Of a stretch of 64,000 nt of DNA, positions 23,303-32,524 are shown one piece after another; within the stretch, counting starts at the first letter, position 1, and the number at the start of each line of letters is the position of its first letter. Where the stretch lies: NCBI GenBank assembly GCA_009778915.1, contig WRFH01000003.1, positions 62,001 through 126,000 of the forward strand. Reading direction: 5' to 3'. This DNA comes from Elusimicrobiota bacterium. GTDB taxonomy: Bacteria > Elusimicrobiota > Elusimicrobia > Elusimicrobiales > Elusimicrobiaceae. A program made the translations under genes and the position numbers. Under the pieces are notes generated by a model. The model worked only from the letters and a program-made list of their open reading frames with translations, was not told the origin of the DNA and did no database searches.

Positions 23303-26300
23303 TCTTCCCCCTTTATTAAAGATATAATACCGCTTTTTACGCGCTTTGTTTTAAAAATTTCCCTGGCGGCGCGCGCGTAAGCGTCAAGCTGCGGCTTATA
23401 AATTTTTATATCTAATTTTTTATCCGTCTTATAATCAAACACAAATATATCGCCGCCGCGTTTTATAACCAAATCCATAACGCCGTTTATTATTTTGCCG
23501 CCGTCTAAAAACGTAAACGGCATTTCTTTTGCTATAACTTCGGCCGCCGTTAACATTTTGAACGCTTGCGAACCGTTAAATTGAGCAAAAATATTTTGGG
23601 CTTCTTTGATAACATTTTCAGGCGGCGCGATTTCAAGCGTTGCGGCCACGGCCGTGATGTCCGCAGGCGAAATATCCGTCTTAAAATCCCAAAGCTCAAG
23701 CATCTTGTGGCACAACTCGCCCAGAGCCAGAGCGTCTTCGCTGCCGCCGGAGCGCGGCGCGTCGTGTTCGGCAAGCGAACTGGGGGAAATGAAAACTTGA
23801 GCTTCTTTAATTTCCAAATATTTTTTTTCGCGCGCGGCCCAAATTTCCGGCCATTTTTCGTCTATTTTCTGCTCAGACGTGGATGCGGCGCGGGACGCGT
23901 AAATAAAATCTTCCGGCGGCGTGAAATTTTGATAAGTAACTTCAACAGGCAGTTTTAAATTTATTTCCTCGCAGCCGGCCTCCGGCCAGACGCCGCAGTT
24001 TATAAGGTGCCGCGCGGCGGTTTTTCTGGGTTCTTCATCCTGCCCGGAAATAAACAGTTTCTCCTTCGCGCGCGTTAAGGCGACGTATAAAACCCTCGCT
24101 TCTTCGCTGCGGCCGTGCCACAGAGACTGAATTTCCAGAAACGCCAGATTCGCGTCGGCAAAACCGCCGGCGCGCAGGCCGTGCATATTATGAAACCAGC
24201 TGTAACCGTGCGCGTTTGATTTATGCGTTTCCAGACGAAAAATATCGGCCAGAAACACAATGGGAAATTCAAGACCTTTTGATTTGTGTATCGTCATAAC
24301 GCTGACGGCGCTCTGCATCTCGTCGGCAAGCGGGCTTTCCCCTTCGCCGCGGCCGGATGAACGTATTTCTTTTAAGTCAAGCAAAAACTGGCCAAGGCTA
24401 AGCGGGTTTTGCGCGGTTTCGGCCGCTACGGCGGCGGCGAATTTATTGATGTTTGAGACAGTCTGCTCGCCGTTATAAGCGCGCTGCGTAAGTTCTATAA
24501 ATAAAGTTTCGGATAAAATTTTATGTATCAGTTCGCCCAATGTCACGCGGCCGGCGAGAGAAGCAAGACCGGCAAGCATTTTATAAAATTCCGTCACACG
24601 CTCAAACCCCGGCGCCGCACGGCGCGCAAAAATGTCAACCGCGCCGGCTTTAAAAATTTTATAAATTTTACCGTCGGTAAATCCGCCCAGCGGGCTCCTC
24701 AAAACGCCGGCAAGCGCGTTTTTATCAGACGGCGTTTCAAGCAAAGCCAGCAGATTTATAAAGTCAATAATTTCTTGCGCGGTATAAAAATTTTTGTCTT
24801 CTTCAACGGTATATTTTACGCCGTGCCTTTTAAGAGCGTCGGTAAAAATATTGAAAGAGTTTGACGTGCGCATAAGTATCGCGATATCTTTATAATCAAG
24901 CAGCCTTCCGTCCGCAAGTTCCAAAACGCCGATGTTCTCCGAAATCCATTTCGCGATATATTCCGCCTGATTATGACGGTAAGCGGCGGCGGTTTGCTTG
25001 TCCGGGCTCTTAATGATAATTTCTTCCACGCTCTTTGGCAGCGCGGCGTTTTTGTCCGAGACTAGAATCGGCACGTACGACGGCTGAAAACCGGTTTTTT
25101 CTTTTATAATGCCGCCGCCGACAGCGTTAACAAAATCTATAATTCCGCCCGCGCTTCTGAAATTTGTCTGCAAAAAACACTGCTGGCCGCCCTGCTTTAA
25201 AATCATTTCGGTAAACAGCTGGTACGCCGTGATATCCGCGCCGCGGAAACGGTAAATTGACTGTTTCGGGTCCCCGACGACAAACAGTTTACCGGTGGCG
25301 AGTTTGATATTTTTCCAATCGTCCGCCGCGCCGTTTTTCTCTTCGGACAGAAATAAAAGCAGCTCGCCCTGCACCGGGTCCGTGTCCTGGAATTCGTCAA
25401 TTAAAATAATTTCAAACTGCTCTTTAAGGAGGCTCCTGACTTTGATATTTTCTTTAAGTAAATTACGCGTTTTTACAAGCAAATCGTCAAAAGATAAAAG
25501 CCCCTGCGCGGCGTAACTTTCTCTGACGTTCTGCGTAAAATTCTTAACCAAATCATATACTTTGCCGATGAGAACCTGACGGCCGGTGTGCACGGAACGG
25601 GCAAACTCGACAATCTTCGCCGCAGTCTCAAAATTATCATCGTCCCAGCCTTTAGCTTGGTCAGCCGACGTCAGAGTTTCTGGCTCCGGATTATCGGACG
25701 GCGCGAATTTTTTTTCCTTAAAAGCAAAACCGGATTCCTGCAAAACAACGGCGGCGGACGCGAGGCTGCGCTCGATTTTTCTGCTTTTCGGCCCCTGCAA
25801 AAACGCGGTGGACATTTGTTCCGCCATGGCCGCGTTTTCAAAACAAACTTCGCTTATAAGTTTGGCGTGCGAAAACGGGTGATAACTTTCCACCTTGCCG
25901 CTGCAAATTTCAAAAGCGTAATCATAAATTTCTTCAAGAGAAATTTGTTTTAAAACTTCTTCCCATGATTTCTCGGACGGAGAGTTTGCGGTTAGTTCTT
26001 CCTCCAGCCAAATATGCCAGGCGCGGTTGAAAAGCCTGGCGCGCTGTTCGCCTTCGTCCACAACTGCCGACGGACTGAGGCCCGCTTCCACCGGATAAGA
26101 TTTTAAAATGTATGAACAAAAACTGTGAATGGTGCTTATAAAAGAACGGTCCAATTTCTCAAGCGCGGCGCGGCAACGCGAAATTATTTCCTCTTTTTCC
26201 GCGTGTTTTAAAAGCATTAAAACCGTGGCGTTCTGCGTCTCGGGAGCGTCAATCTCGTCAAGGATTTTCTGCAGCGTTAAAGCAAGCCGCAGTTTAATTT

Positions 26301-26490
26301 CCGCGGCCGCTTTTTCCGTAAAAGTCAAAGCCACAATGCGCTCCGCCGCCACGCCGCGCGCGGCTATTAAAAAGCAAAGCCGGTTGATAAGCAGCGTGGT
26401 TTTGCCTGTGCCCGCGCCGGCCTCAACGGCTATATTTCTGCCGGTTGCCGTGACAGCGTTTTCTCTGACGGAATTATCTTTAGTCGTCAT
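23287..26490 (-). CDS. addA: AddA-like helicase-nuclease
   Basis: 1067-residue subunit of an AddAB-type double-strand break resection enzyme. SF1 helicase motifs: AGAGTGKTTL at residues 24-33, LTFTEKAAAEIK, ILIDEFQDTDPVQ, VGDPKQSIYRFRGAD, TIHKSKGLEFPIVF and VLYVALTRAKEKL. The C-terminus carries a RecB-type nuclease with NGVMDLVIKRGG and the FDYKTDKK metal site. This combination in one chain, next to a second nuclease protein, defines AddA. The start overlaps the addB end by 11 bases. Confidence 0.92.
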   Translation of the reverse strand: MTTKDNSVRENAVTATGRNIAVEAGAGTGKTTLLINRLCFLIAARGVAAERIVALTFTEKAAAEIKLRLALTLQKILDEIDAPETQNATVLMLLKHAEKEEIISRCRAALEKLDRSFISTIHSFCSYILKSYPVEAGLSPSAVVDEGEQRARLFNRAWHIWLEEELTANSPSEKSWEEVLKQISLEEIYDYAFEICSGKVESYHPFSHAKLISEVCFENAAMAEQMSTAFLQGPKSRKIERSLASAAVVLQESGFAFKEKKFAPSDNPEPETLTSADQAKGWDDDNFETAAKIVEFARSVHTGRQVLIGKVYDLVKNFTQNVRESYAAQGLLSFDDLLVKTRNLLKENIKVRSLLKEQFEIILIDEFQDTDPVQGELLLFLSEEKNGAADDWKNIKLATGKLFVVGDPKQSIYRFRGADITAYQLFTEMILKQGGQQCFLQTNFRSAGGIIDFVNAVGGGIIKEKTGFQPSYVPILVSDKNAALPKSVEEIIIKSPDKQTAAAYRHNQAEYIAKWISENIGVLELADGRLLDYKDIAILMRTSNSFNIFTDALKRHGVKYTVEEDKNFYTAQEIIDFINLLALLETPSDKNALAGVLRSPLGGFTDGKIYKIFKAGAVDIFARRAAPGFERVTEFYKMLAGLASLAGRVTLGELIHKILSETLFIELTQRAYNGEQTVSNINKFAAAVAAETAQNPLSLGQFLLDLKEIRSSGRGEGESPLADEMQSAVSVMTIHKSKGLEFPIVFLADIFRLETHKSNAHGYSWFHNMHGLRAGGFADANLAFLEIQSLWHGRSEEARVLYVALTRAKEKLFISGQDEEPRKTAARHLINCGVWPEAGCEEINLKLPVEVTYQNFTPPEDFIYASRAASTSEQKIDEKWPEIWAAREKKYLEIKEAQVFISPSSLAEHDAPRSGGSEDALALGELCHKMLELWDFKTDISPADITAVAATLEIAPPENVIKEAQNIFAQFNGSQAFKMLTAAEVIAKEMPFTFLDGGKIINGVMDLVIKRGGDIFVFDYKTDKKLDIKIYKPQLDAYARAAREIFKTKRVKSGIISLIKGEECLIN

Positions 26491-29455
26491 AACTTTCCAA
26501 TTCTTTATAAAAACCGCTGGCGCGCGCGCGCGTCAACGCGGCGCCGCTGCCTTTGCGGCAAATATTTGTAAAACTGCAGTAAGGGCAGTAAGCGTCGCTT
26601 TCTTTAATAAAAAATTTGCCGTATTTTACAAAAGATAAAATCAGCTTAATTAAATTACCGAATTTTTCTTCCAGCCCTGCCAAATCTTCCGCCGTAAGTT
26701 CGCGGCGGAAATAGCCTTTTTCAATATTTAAAAAAGAAAAACTTTCAAATTTTTTGTCTTTAAAATCCGCCGCGCGCGCCGCCATCCGCGGATAAATAAA
26801 AGGCTGGGTATATTTTTTGGGGAATACGGCTTTTGTCAAATCTTTGACGGAAGACTGCGCGGTTTTATAGTCGATAATTCTGTAAGCGCCGTCCTTAACG
26901 TCCACGCGGTCAATGAAGCCGCGCAGGTTAATTTCCTCTCCGCCGTAACTGGCGCGCGTTTTAATTTCCGTTTCAAAATATTTCGGCGTAAAACCGTCCA
27001 GGCTTTCAACGTCTTTAACCAAAAAATCCGTCAGATATTCTTTCATCTTCGCGGTTATAACTTTCCACGCGACGGGATAAAGACCGTACTCTTTATAACG
27101 TTCCGGCGGCAGTTCTTCGTTAAGAATATTCTCAAGTTTCGCCAAAACGCCGGCTGCCGTAAGCGGGCTGGAAATTTCGCCGTAAACGCGCTGTAAAATT
27201 TTATGGTAAAGAGTGCCTTTTAAATTTGACGCGAGCTCCGAACGTTTTAAAGTTTCCTGCTCGTCCTCCAGCCCCAGCACGCGCGAATTATAAAAACGCT
27301 GCGGACACTGCGCCAGAATCTGCAGACTGCTGGCGGAAAAATTTTTCGCCGCCAGCGCGTTATAAATTTCCGCGCCGTCTTCCAAAACTCCGTCGTAAGC
27401 CGTAAGGCCGCCGCGGGAAGATATAGTGCCGGCGGCGGAAAAATTTTCTTTAACCGCGTCAAAATCAAAACCGGCGGATTTGTAATTTTGCTCAATATTT
27501 TCAAGCGTAGATATTTTGACGGACATTTCTTTTTTGTTCAAAAGACTGCCGTCGACCGATAAATATTTTTCAAGTTCGCGGCGCGGATAACTGAGTATAT
27601 TTTTTTCAAAATCAATACCCGCGGCGCGGCAGAGTTCCGCAAGATATAACGACGGGGAGGACGCTTTACCTTCTTCATCAGAGCGCTGGAAAGACAAAAA
27701 TAATTTTTCCCGCGCCGCCGTTACGGCTAAGAAAAACAAAAGTTTTTCCTCGTCAAACCGCTCAAGTTTCTGGCTTATCCAAAAACCCTGTACGTCGCGC
27801 AAAACGCGGCGGTAAGTATCACGCAGCAGCGGGTCCTCTCTGGCGGAAGCTGGAAAAACTTTTTCGTTTACGCCCAAAACTATCACCGCCTTAAAATTTT
27901 GTCCGCGCATACCCATTATGCCGTTAACGGTCACGCCCAGCTCCGAATTTTGCGCGCGGCTTATAACTTCGGAAAATAAAATATTTTGCAGCTCTTCCAA
28001 AAACTCGCCGCCGGCGGCCGCGCCGCGCACCAGCGAGAATTGTTTAAAATTTTCAATAAGCGAAGAAACAGAAGTAAAAATACTTTTTTCCTGTTCATTA
28101 AAAATCTCGGCGTTTGTATAAGCCGCCAAAATTTTTAACGCGTGCGCGGACAAAATATCCCACGGATAAGGTTTGTTGAGATAAGCAAGTTCCTGATTTA
28201 TTTCTTTAAGCCAGTTTAAAAAAGCGCCGTCGTATTTGCCGGCGGAGAGCAGGTTTTCCCACTGGCTTAAACCGCGCTCCGCCAGAGACTGTTTTATAAT
28301 AAATTTCCAGTTATTTTTTATTTTAAAATACGGGCTGGAAATGACGGCCTGCACCGTGCCCCTTTCAAAACCGCCGCGCGCAAGATTTAACAGATTAAAA
28401 CAAAATATCGCCAGCGGGTGCGTCATCAAAGGGAAATCAATACTAACGTTAAGCGGTATTTTATTTTCTTCAAAAACGCCAAAAATATCGTCTTTATAAT
28501 TTTCAATCCCGCGCGCGGTTACGGCGATATCTTCAAATTTATATCCTTTGTTTTCAACCAAATCAATTATCGTTTTTGCCGCCGCGAAGAGCTCGCCGCG
28601 CGCGCCGGACGCGCTTATAATCTGCGCGGCGAGTTTTCCCTGCCAAACTTCAAGCGGGTTAAAAAGCGCGGCCTCAGCGCCGTCAAGCGCCAGCTTGTCC
28701 GAATATTCCAAAGCGGCAACGTCTTTAGTCAGGCCGAGGATGTTTGTATTAAAAAATTTTTCCGCGTATTTGTAGGCCGGGTGGTTTAAATACGGGAAGA
28801 ATAATACCGCGTCAAAATTCTGGCGCACGGCGTTAAAAATTTCAAGCTGCGTGCCGGTAAAATCATAAAAACCGTAAAAAATTATTTTTTTAAAACTTTT
28901 CAGCCACGCGGAATTCGGAATATTTTCCGCCGCGGCTTTGAAAAAATCCGCGTAAGAACGGTAACCCGGCAGGGCGGACAAAGCGGCGTAATATTTTTCG
29001 TAAATATCTGCAACATACGACATATATTCATTATCTTCTTTTGAGCCGAATGCGCCCTGCGCGGCGTGGTCTTTGACGACGGACGCGTCAACAAGCGCGT
29101 CGGACAAATCCCGCAATGTTGATTTTAACGCGGTGATATAACCGCGTTTAACGGCGCCGTCACGCGCGGAAATTATATTTTTCAAAATAAAATCTTGCAG
29201 CGGCGCGCCGGAGAGCACCGGCTGGGCGGACGGCAGAAACTCTTTATCAACGCGCGCGGGCAGCGACGAAAATTTGATGAAACTGATATTTGACGTCGCG
29301 CCCAAAGCGCGCGTCAGCGCGGCCTGCAGAACGCGCGCGGCGCGGGCGGAAGGTGTGACGAGCAAGATTTTATCAACCGCGCTTTTTTTGTTTTCATTTA
29401 TAAAACGCGGCAGAAATCTCTCTAAACTTTGATAGGAACCGTATATCAATTTCAT
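26480..29455 (-). CDS. addB: AddB-like PD-(D/E)XK nuclease subunit
   Basis: About 991 residues; partner of AddA in break resection. The C-terminal nuclease carries RGFIDRVDV...RIIDYKT. The iron-sulfur Cys set is visible: one Cys in AQCPQRFYNSRVLG and the closing CPYCSFTNIC (C-x2-C-x5-C), which ties the nuclease domain together in AddB. The N-terminus (IYGSYQSLERF) lacks a Walker A GxGKT, so this subunit is probably not an active helicase, as in the alphaproteobacterial AddB type. The first gene of a six-gene operon. The start is ATG 29455 (or TTG 29458); no ribosome site is evident. Confidence 0.88.
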   Translation of the reverse strand: MKLIYGSYQSLERFLPRFINENKKSAVDKILLVTPSARAARVLQAALTRALGATSNISFIKFSSLPARVDKEFLPSAQPVLSGAPLQDFILKNIISARDGAVKRGYITALKSTLRDLSDALVDASVVKDHAAQGAFGSKEDNEYMSYVADIYEKYYAALSALPGYRSYADFFKAAAENIPNSAWLKSFKKIIFYGFYDFTGTQLEIFNAVRQNFDAVLFFPYLNHPAYKYAEKFFNTNILGLTKDVAALEYSDKLALDGAEAALFNPLEVWQGKLAAQIISASGARGELFAAAKTIIDLVENKGYKFEDIAVTARGIENYKDDIFGVFEENKIPLNVSIDFPLMTHPLAIFCFNLLNLARGGFERGTVQAVISSPYFKIKNNWKFIIKQSLAERGLSQWENLLSAGKYDGAFLNWLKEINQELAYLNKPYPWDILSAHALKILAAYTNAEIFNEQEKSIFTSVSSLIENFKQFSLVRGAAAGGEFLEELQNILFSEVISRAQNSELGVTVNGIMGMRGQNFKAVIVLGVNEKVFPASAREDPLLRDTYRRVLRDVQGFWISQKLERFDEEKLLFFLAVTAAREKLFLSFQRSDEEGKASSPSLYLAELCRAAGIDFEKNILSYPRRELEKYLSVDGSLLNKKEMSVKISTLENIEQNYKSAGFDFDAVKENFSAAGTISSRGGLTAYDGVLEDGAEIYNALAAKNFSASSLQILAQCPQRFYNSRVLGLEDEQETLKRSELASNLKGTLYHKILQRVYGEISSPLTAAGVLAKLENILNEELPPERYKEYGLYPVAWKVITAKMKEYLTDFLVKDVESLDGFTPKYFETEIKTRASYGGEEINLRGFIDRVDVKDGAYRIIDYKTAQSSVKDLTKAVFPKKYTQPFIYPRMAARAADFKDKKFESFSFLNIEKGYFRRELTAEDLAGLEEKFGNLIKLILSFVKYGKFFIKESDAYCPYCSFTNICRKGSGAALTRARASGFYKELESYDD

Positions 29456-29477
29456 CAATTAATTATATAATTTAAAT

Positions 29478-29933
29478 ATGAAAACAATAGTTTTTATGAG
29501 GCATGCAAACGCTTTAACATCGTCGCCGGACGGCGGCGATTCTTTACGGCCGCTGTCGCCTAAAGGTTTACAGGCGGCGGCGCGCGCGGCGGGCGTTTTA
29601 AAAACGCGCGGCGTTAAACCTTTCAAAATAATCACAAGCCCCAAACTGCGCGCAATGCAGACGGCGGAAACTCTTTCAAAAATACTTCAAGCGCCGATTG
29701 AAGAAAGAACGGAACTTAACGGCGCGGTAAATATTATGGAACTTTGGAATCTCTTAAAAAATGAAGCGTGCAGCGGAGTTGTGCTCGTCGTGATAGGGCA
29801 TAATCCGGACATAAGTTCACTGGTCACCGCGCTTGTCAATAACCATATCGCGCTTAACCCCGCGGAATTTGCGACTGTTAAATTTAGCGATGATTTCAGC
29901 ACGGCGGAACTGGAGCCGATTAATCCTCTATGA
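29478..29933 (+). CDS. sixA: SixA-like histidine phosphatase
   Basis: 151-residue member of the histidine phosphatase superfamily, close in length and pattern to phosphohistidine phosphatase SixA. The catalytic RHA motif (Arg8-His9) takes the place of RHG; then TSPKLRAMQTAETL and the second catalytic His in VIGHNPDISSL. SixA acts on phosphohistidine proteins. It is divergent from addB, with a 22-base gap, and its stop overlaps the uppP start (ATGA). Confidence 0.85.
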   Translation: MKTIVFMRHANALTSSPDGGDSLRPLSPKGLQAAARAAGVLKTRGVKPFKIITSPKLRAMQTAETLSKILQAPIEERTELNGAVNIMELWNLLKNEACSGVVLVVIGHNPDISSLVTALVNNHIALNPAEFATVKFSDDFSTAELEPINPL

Positions 29934-30706
29934 CAATAACATCAGCAATACTTTTAGGTTTTATTCAGGCGGCGGGAGAATTTTTGCCTATATCAAGTTC
30001 CGCCCATTTGGCTTTACTGCCGTGGCTTATGGGCGAGACTTACCAGGGGCTTACTTACGACGTAATACTGCACGCGGCCACGCTGTTCGCCGTGCTTTTT
30101 TACTTCAGAAAAGAGTGGTTTTATATCATTAAATACGGGCTGACAAAACCTAAAAGCGAAGAGGGAAAAATTTTGTGGCTTTTGGTTATCGGCACGCTCC
30201 CGGCCGCCGTCGCCGGAGTATTATTCCAAAAACAAATTGAAAACACGCTGCGCTCGCCGTATATCATGGCAGGCGCGCTGATACTTTTTGCGCTTGTGCT
30301 TTTTTACGCCGACAAAAAAGGCAGCAAAGGCGGCGCGGTAATGAATATAAAAAATATTCTGATAATCGGCTGCGCGCAGATTGTCGCGCTTATTCCCGGC
30401 GTTTCGCGTTCCGGCATAACGATAACGGCGGCGCTGCTGCTCGGCTTCGGGCGCGCGGAAAGCGCTAAAATTTCGTTTTTACTGTCAGTTCCCGTAATCG
30501 CGGGAGCGTTTTTGCTGGAAGCCAGACATATTAACCCGGCGGATATAAACGCCGCGTTTATTTTAGGTTTTCTTACGGCGTTAATATTCGGCTGGCTGTT
30601 TATAAAATTTTTGATGACATACCTGCAAAAACACAATTTCAACATTTTTGTCGTCTACAGAATAGTTTTGGGTATAGCGGTAATAATAATCGCTTTGGCA
30701 AGGTAA
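29930..30706 (+). CDS. uppP: undecaprenyl-diphosphatase
   Basis: 258-residue polytopic membrane enzyme of the UppP/BacA family, which recycles undecaprenyl pyrophosphate for peptidoglycan synthesis. The first signature reads GFIQAAGEFLPISSSAHL (family consensus EFLPVSSTGHL) and the second PGVSRSGITITAALLLGFGR; both hold the catalytic Glu, Ser and Arg. About eight membrane helices and the length fit the family. It is translationally coupled to sixA. Confidence 0.95.
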   Translation: MTITSAILLGFIQAAGEFLPISSSAHLALLPWLMGETYQGLTYDVILHAATLFAVLFYFRKEWFYIIKYGLTKPKSEEGKILWLLVIGTLPAAVAGVLFQKQIENTLRSPYIMAGALILFALVLFYADKKGSKGGAVMNIKNILIIGCAQIVALIPGVSRSGITITAALLLGFGRAESAKISFLLSVPVIAGAFLLEARHINPADINAAFILGFLTALIFGWLFIKFLMTYLQKHNFNIFVVYRIVLGIAVIIIALAR

Positions 30707-30738
30707 AGATTCTCTGAAAAATCATAACGCTCTGTCTG

Positions 30739-30757
30739 GTTAGCCCGCCTAACTTTT
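30739..30757 (+). terminator. weak terminator after uppP
   Basis: A five-base stem GTTAG/CTAAC with a five-base loop is followed by TTTTT. It is short and AT-poor only in the loop, so strength is doubtful. Confidence 0.35.
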
Positions 30758-30817
30758 TACTAATCAGTCCGGTCTATTAAAAAGTATTTTGCGTATTATC
30801 TTTTTCGTCTGAACCTA

Positions 30818-30850
30818 TTTTTGTATAGTTTCAATGTATTTATACAAAAA
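30818..30850 (+). promoter_or_regulatory. inverted repeat in the leader of the pilin gene at 30862
   Basis: TTTTTGTATA (30818-30827) and TATACAAAAA (30841-30850) are exact reverse complements separated by 13 bases and lie directly before the AGGAG ribosome site. TATAGT at 30824-30829 could be a -10 box. It may be an operator or a 5' mRNA hairpin that would hide or stabilise the ribosome site. Confidence 0.5.
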
Positions 30851-30861
30851 AGGAGCTTTTT

Positions 30862-31335
30862 ATGTTCAACAAAAAAGGTTTTACGCTTATTGAACTGCTT
30901 GTAGTCGTCCTCATCATAGGTATATTGGCCGCGATAGCCTTGCCGCAGTATACAAAAACCGTGGAAAAATCCCGCGCGTCAGAGGCCATGCTCACATTAA
31001 AATCCCTTTCCGACGCCGCGCAGAGAGTATACTTGACTGACGGTAATTATGACGCGATTACTCCTGATTTTAGTAACCTTGATATAGATGTTAACACTAT
31101 CACCCAAAACTTTTCTTACAGCACCTCTCCGGTTGCCGGGTGCAGCGGTAATATATGTACACTTATCGCGCACCGTCAAAATACCGGCCAGCCTGAAAAA
31201 TATTACATCAGCTACAATTTACAAGACGGCAAATGGGCCGCTATTTCGAGAACATGTACTCCTGTTAACGATAATACCAGCTGCAACGCTATTAACAATA
31301 TGTTTGGGGTGGTAGGAACGCCTGTAACTCCATAG
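30862..31335 (+). CDS. type IV pilin-like protein (short, PilE/PulG type)
   Basis: 157-residue prepilin-like protein. The leader MFNKKG is followed by FTLIELLVVV and a hydrophobic helix ending IALPQYTK, with the conserved Glu5. The mature head contains four Cys, two of them spaced as in a C-terminal D-region loop (CTPVNDNTSC). GGAG lies close before the start. It stands alone, convergent with rmuC. It may be a pilus subunit or a type II secretion pseudopilin; no assembly gene is nearby to decide. Confidence 0.88.
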   Translation: MFNKKGFTLIELLVVVLIIGILAAIALPQYTKTVEKSRASEAMLTLKSLSDAAQRVYLTDGNYDAITPDFSNLDIDVNTITQNFSYSTSPVAGCSGNICTLIAHRQNTGQPEKYYISYNLQDGKWAAISRTCTPVNDNTSCNAINNMFGVVGTPVTP

Positions 31336-31351
31336 CAGATACGGTTCAAAT

Positions 31352-32524
31352 TTAATCTGTTTTTTTAGGGATAGCGGCCACGGAGTTATCTAAGGCGGGC
31401 GCTATTTCTTTATCAGAAACTTTTAACTCATTGAATCTGCGCGCGCTGACTAAGACGCGGGACTCGTAAGAATTTAGAACATTATTATAATTTTTTACAG
31501 CGTTATCAAGACTGCTGCCTACCTTATAAAAATGTTCGCTCATCGTGACTATTCTTTCATAAAGCTCTTTGCCCAGCGCGGTAATCTGTTTAGCGTTTTC
31601 TTCTACGGCGACATTGCGCCAGCCATAGGCCACCGCTTTTAAAAGACTGATTAAAGTTGTCGGCGTCGCGACTATTACTTTTTCTTTGACTGCCGTCTCA
31701 ATCAACGCCGGCTCGGCCTCAAGCGCGGCGGCAAAATAACTTTCGCCGGGGATAAAAAGCACTACGAAATCCGGCGTCGGGCTGAACTGCTCCCAGTAGC
31801 TTTTGCTGCTTAAATTTTTGATGTGGTCTTTAATCTGGCCGGCGAATTCTTTGAATTTTAAAGCGCGCGCGGCGGCGTCTTTCAGTTCAACCGCTTCGAT
31901 ATATTTTGTCACCGGCGCTTTGCTGTCCACTACGATATTGCTGCCGCCGGGCAGACGGACGATAAGGTCCGGCCGCAGGCGGCCGTCTTCCGTGTTGACG
32001 CTTTCCTGCGTGTTAAAATCACAGTAGTTTAACATGCCGGAAAGTTCAACTATTTTTTTAAGTTGTATTTCCCCCCACCGCCCGCGGGAAGAGTGGGACG
32101 TCAGCGCGTTGGACAAAGTCTGCGTCGTGCCCAGCAGCACGTGCACTTGTTCGCGCAGCCCTTCGTACGCGCCTTTTCTTTCTTTTTCGATTTCGCCGAT
32201 TTTTGTTTCGAATTTTGACAGAGTTTCTCTGACGGGCTCGACAAGATTGTTGATAGCCGTCTGGCGTTTTTCCAAATCATTTTTGGCGGCGTCCTGATAT
32301 TTTTCAAAATTGGCGTTGGCAAGGTCTAAAAAAGATTTGTTGTTTAAACGCAAAGCCTCGGCGGACAAGGCCATGAAAGCGTTTTTCTCGTTCTCCGAAT
32401 TTTTCTCGCGCTCGTCAAGCTTGGCCTGTAAAACAGCCGCCCTGCGCGCCGCGGCCAGATAGCCCAACAGCAGAAATACCGCCGCCGTCACCGCCAAAAT
32501 AATGAGCCAAATTAAAGTGTTCAT
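31352..32524 (-). CDS. rmuC: DNA recombination protein RmuC-like
   Basis: 390 residues: an N-terminal membrane helix (about 4-24), a long charged coiled coil (about 30-135), then the RmuC nuclease-like domain with SSRGRWGEIQLKKIVELSGM, RLPGGSNIVVDSKAPVTKY and VVLFIPGESYFAAAL. RmuC limits rearrangements at inverted repeats in E. coli. The start overlaps the coaX stop by four bases. Confidence 0.93.
   Translation of the reverse strand: MNTLIWLIILAVTAAVFLLLGYLAAARRAAVLQAKLDEREKNSENEKNAFMALSAEALRLNNKSFLDLANANFEKYQDAAKNDLEKRQTAINNLVEPVRETLSKFETKIGEIEKERKGAYEGLREQVHVLLGTTQTLSNALTSHSSRGRWGEIQLKKIVELSGMLNYCDFNTQESVNTEDGRLRPDLIVRLPGGSNIVVDSKAPVTKYIEAVELKDAAARALKFKEFAGQIKDHIKNLSSKSYWEQFSPTPDFVVLFIPGESYFAAALEAEPALIETAVKEKVIVATPTTLISLLKAVAYGWRNVAVEENAKQITALGKELYERIVTMSEHFYKVGSSLDNAVKNYNNVLNSYESRVLVSARRFNELKVSDKEIAPALDNSVAAIPKKTD

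Noticed and set aside
23550-28789. Numerous 60-130 codon plus-strand frames opposite addA and addB
   Set aside because: Antisense shadows in GC-rich codons; none has a ribosome site or family match, and the minus-strand helicase and nuclease motifs are continuous.
29459-29477. Possible origin or attachment site in the short addB-sixA gap
   Set aside because: Only 19-22 AT-rich bases between divergent genes; no repeats or known boxes are visible.
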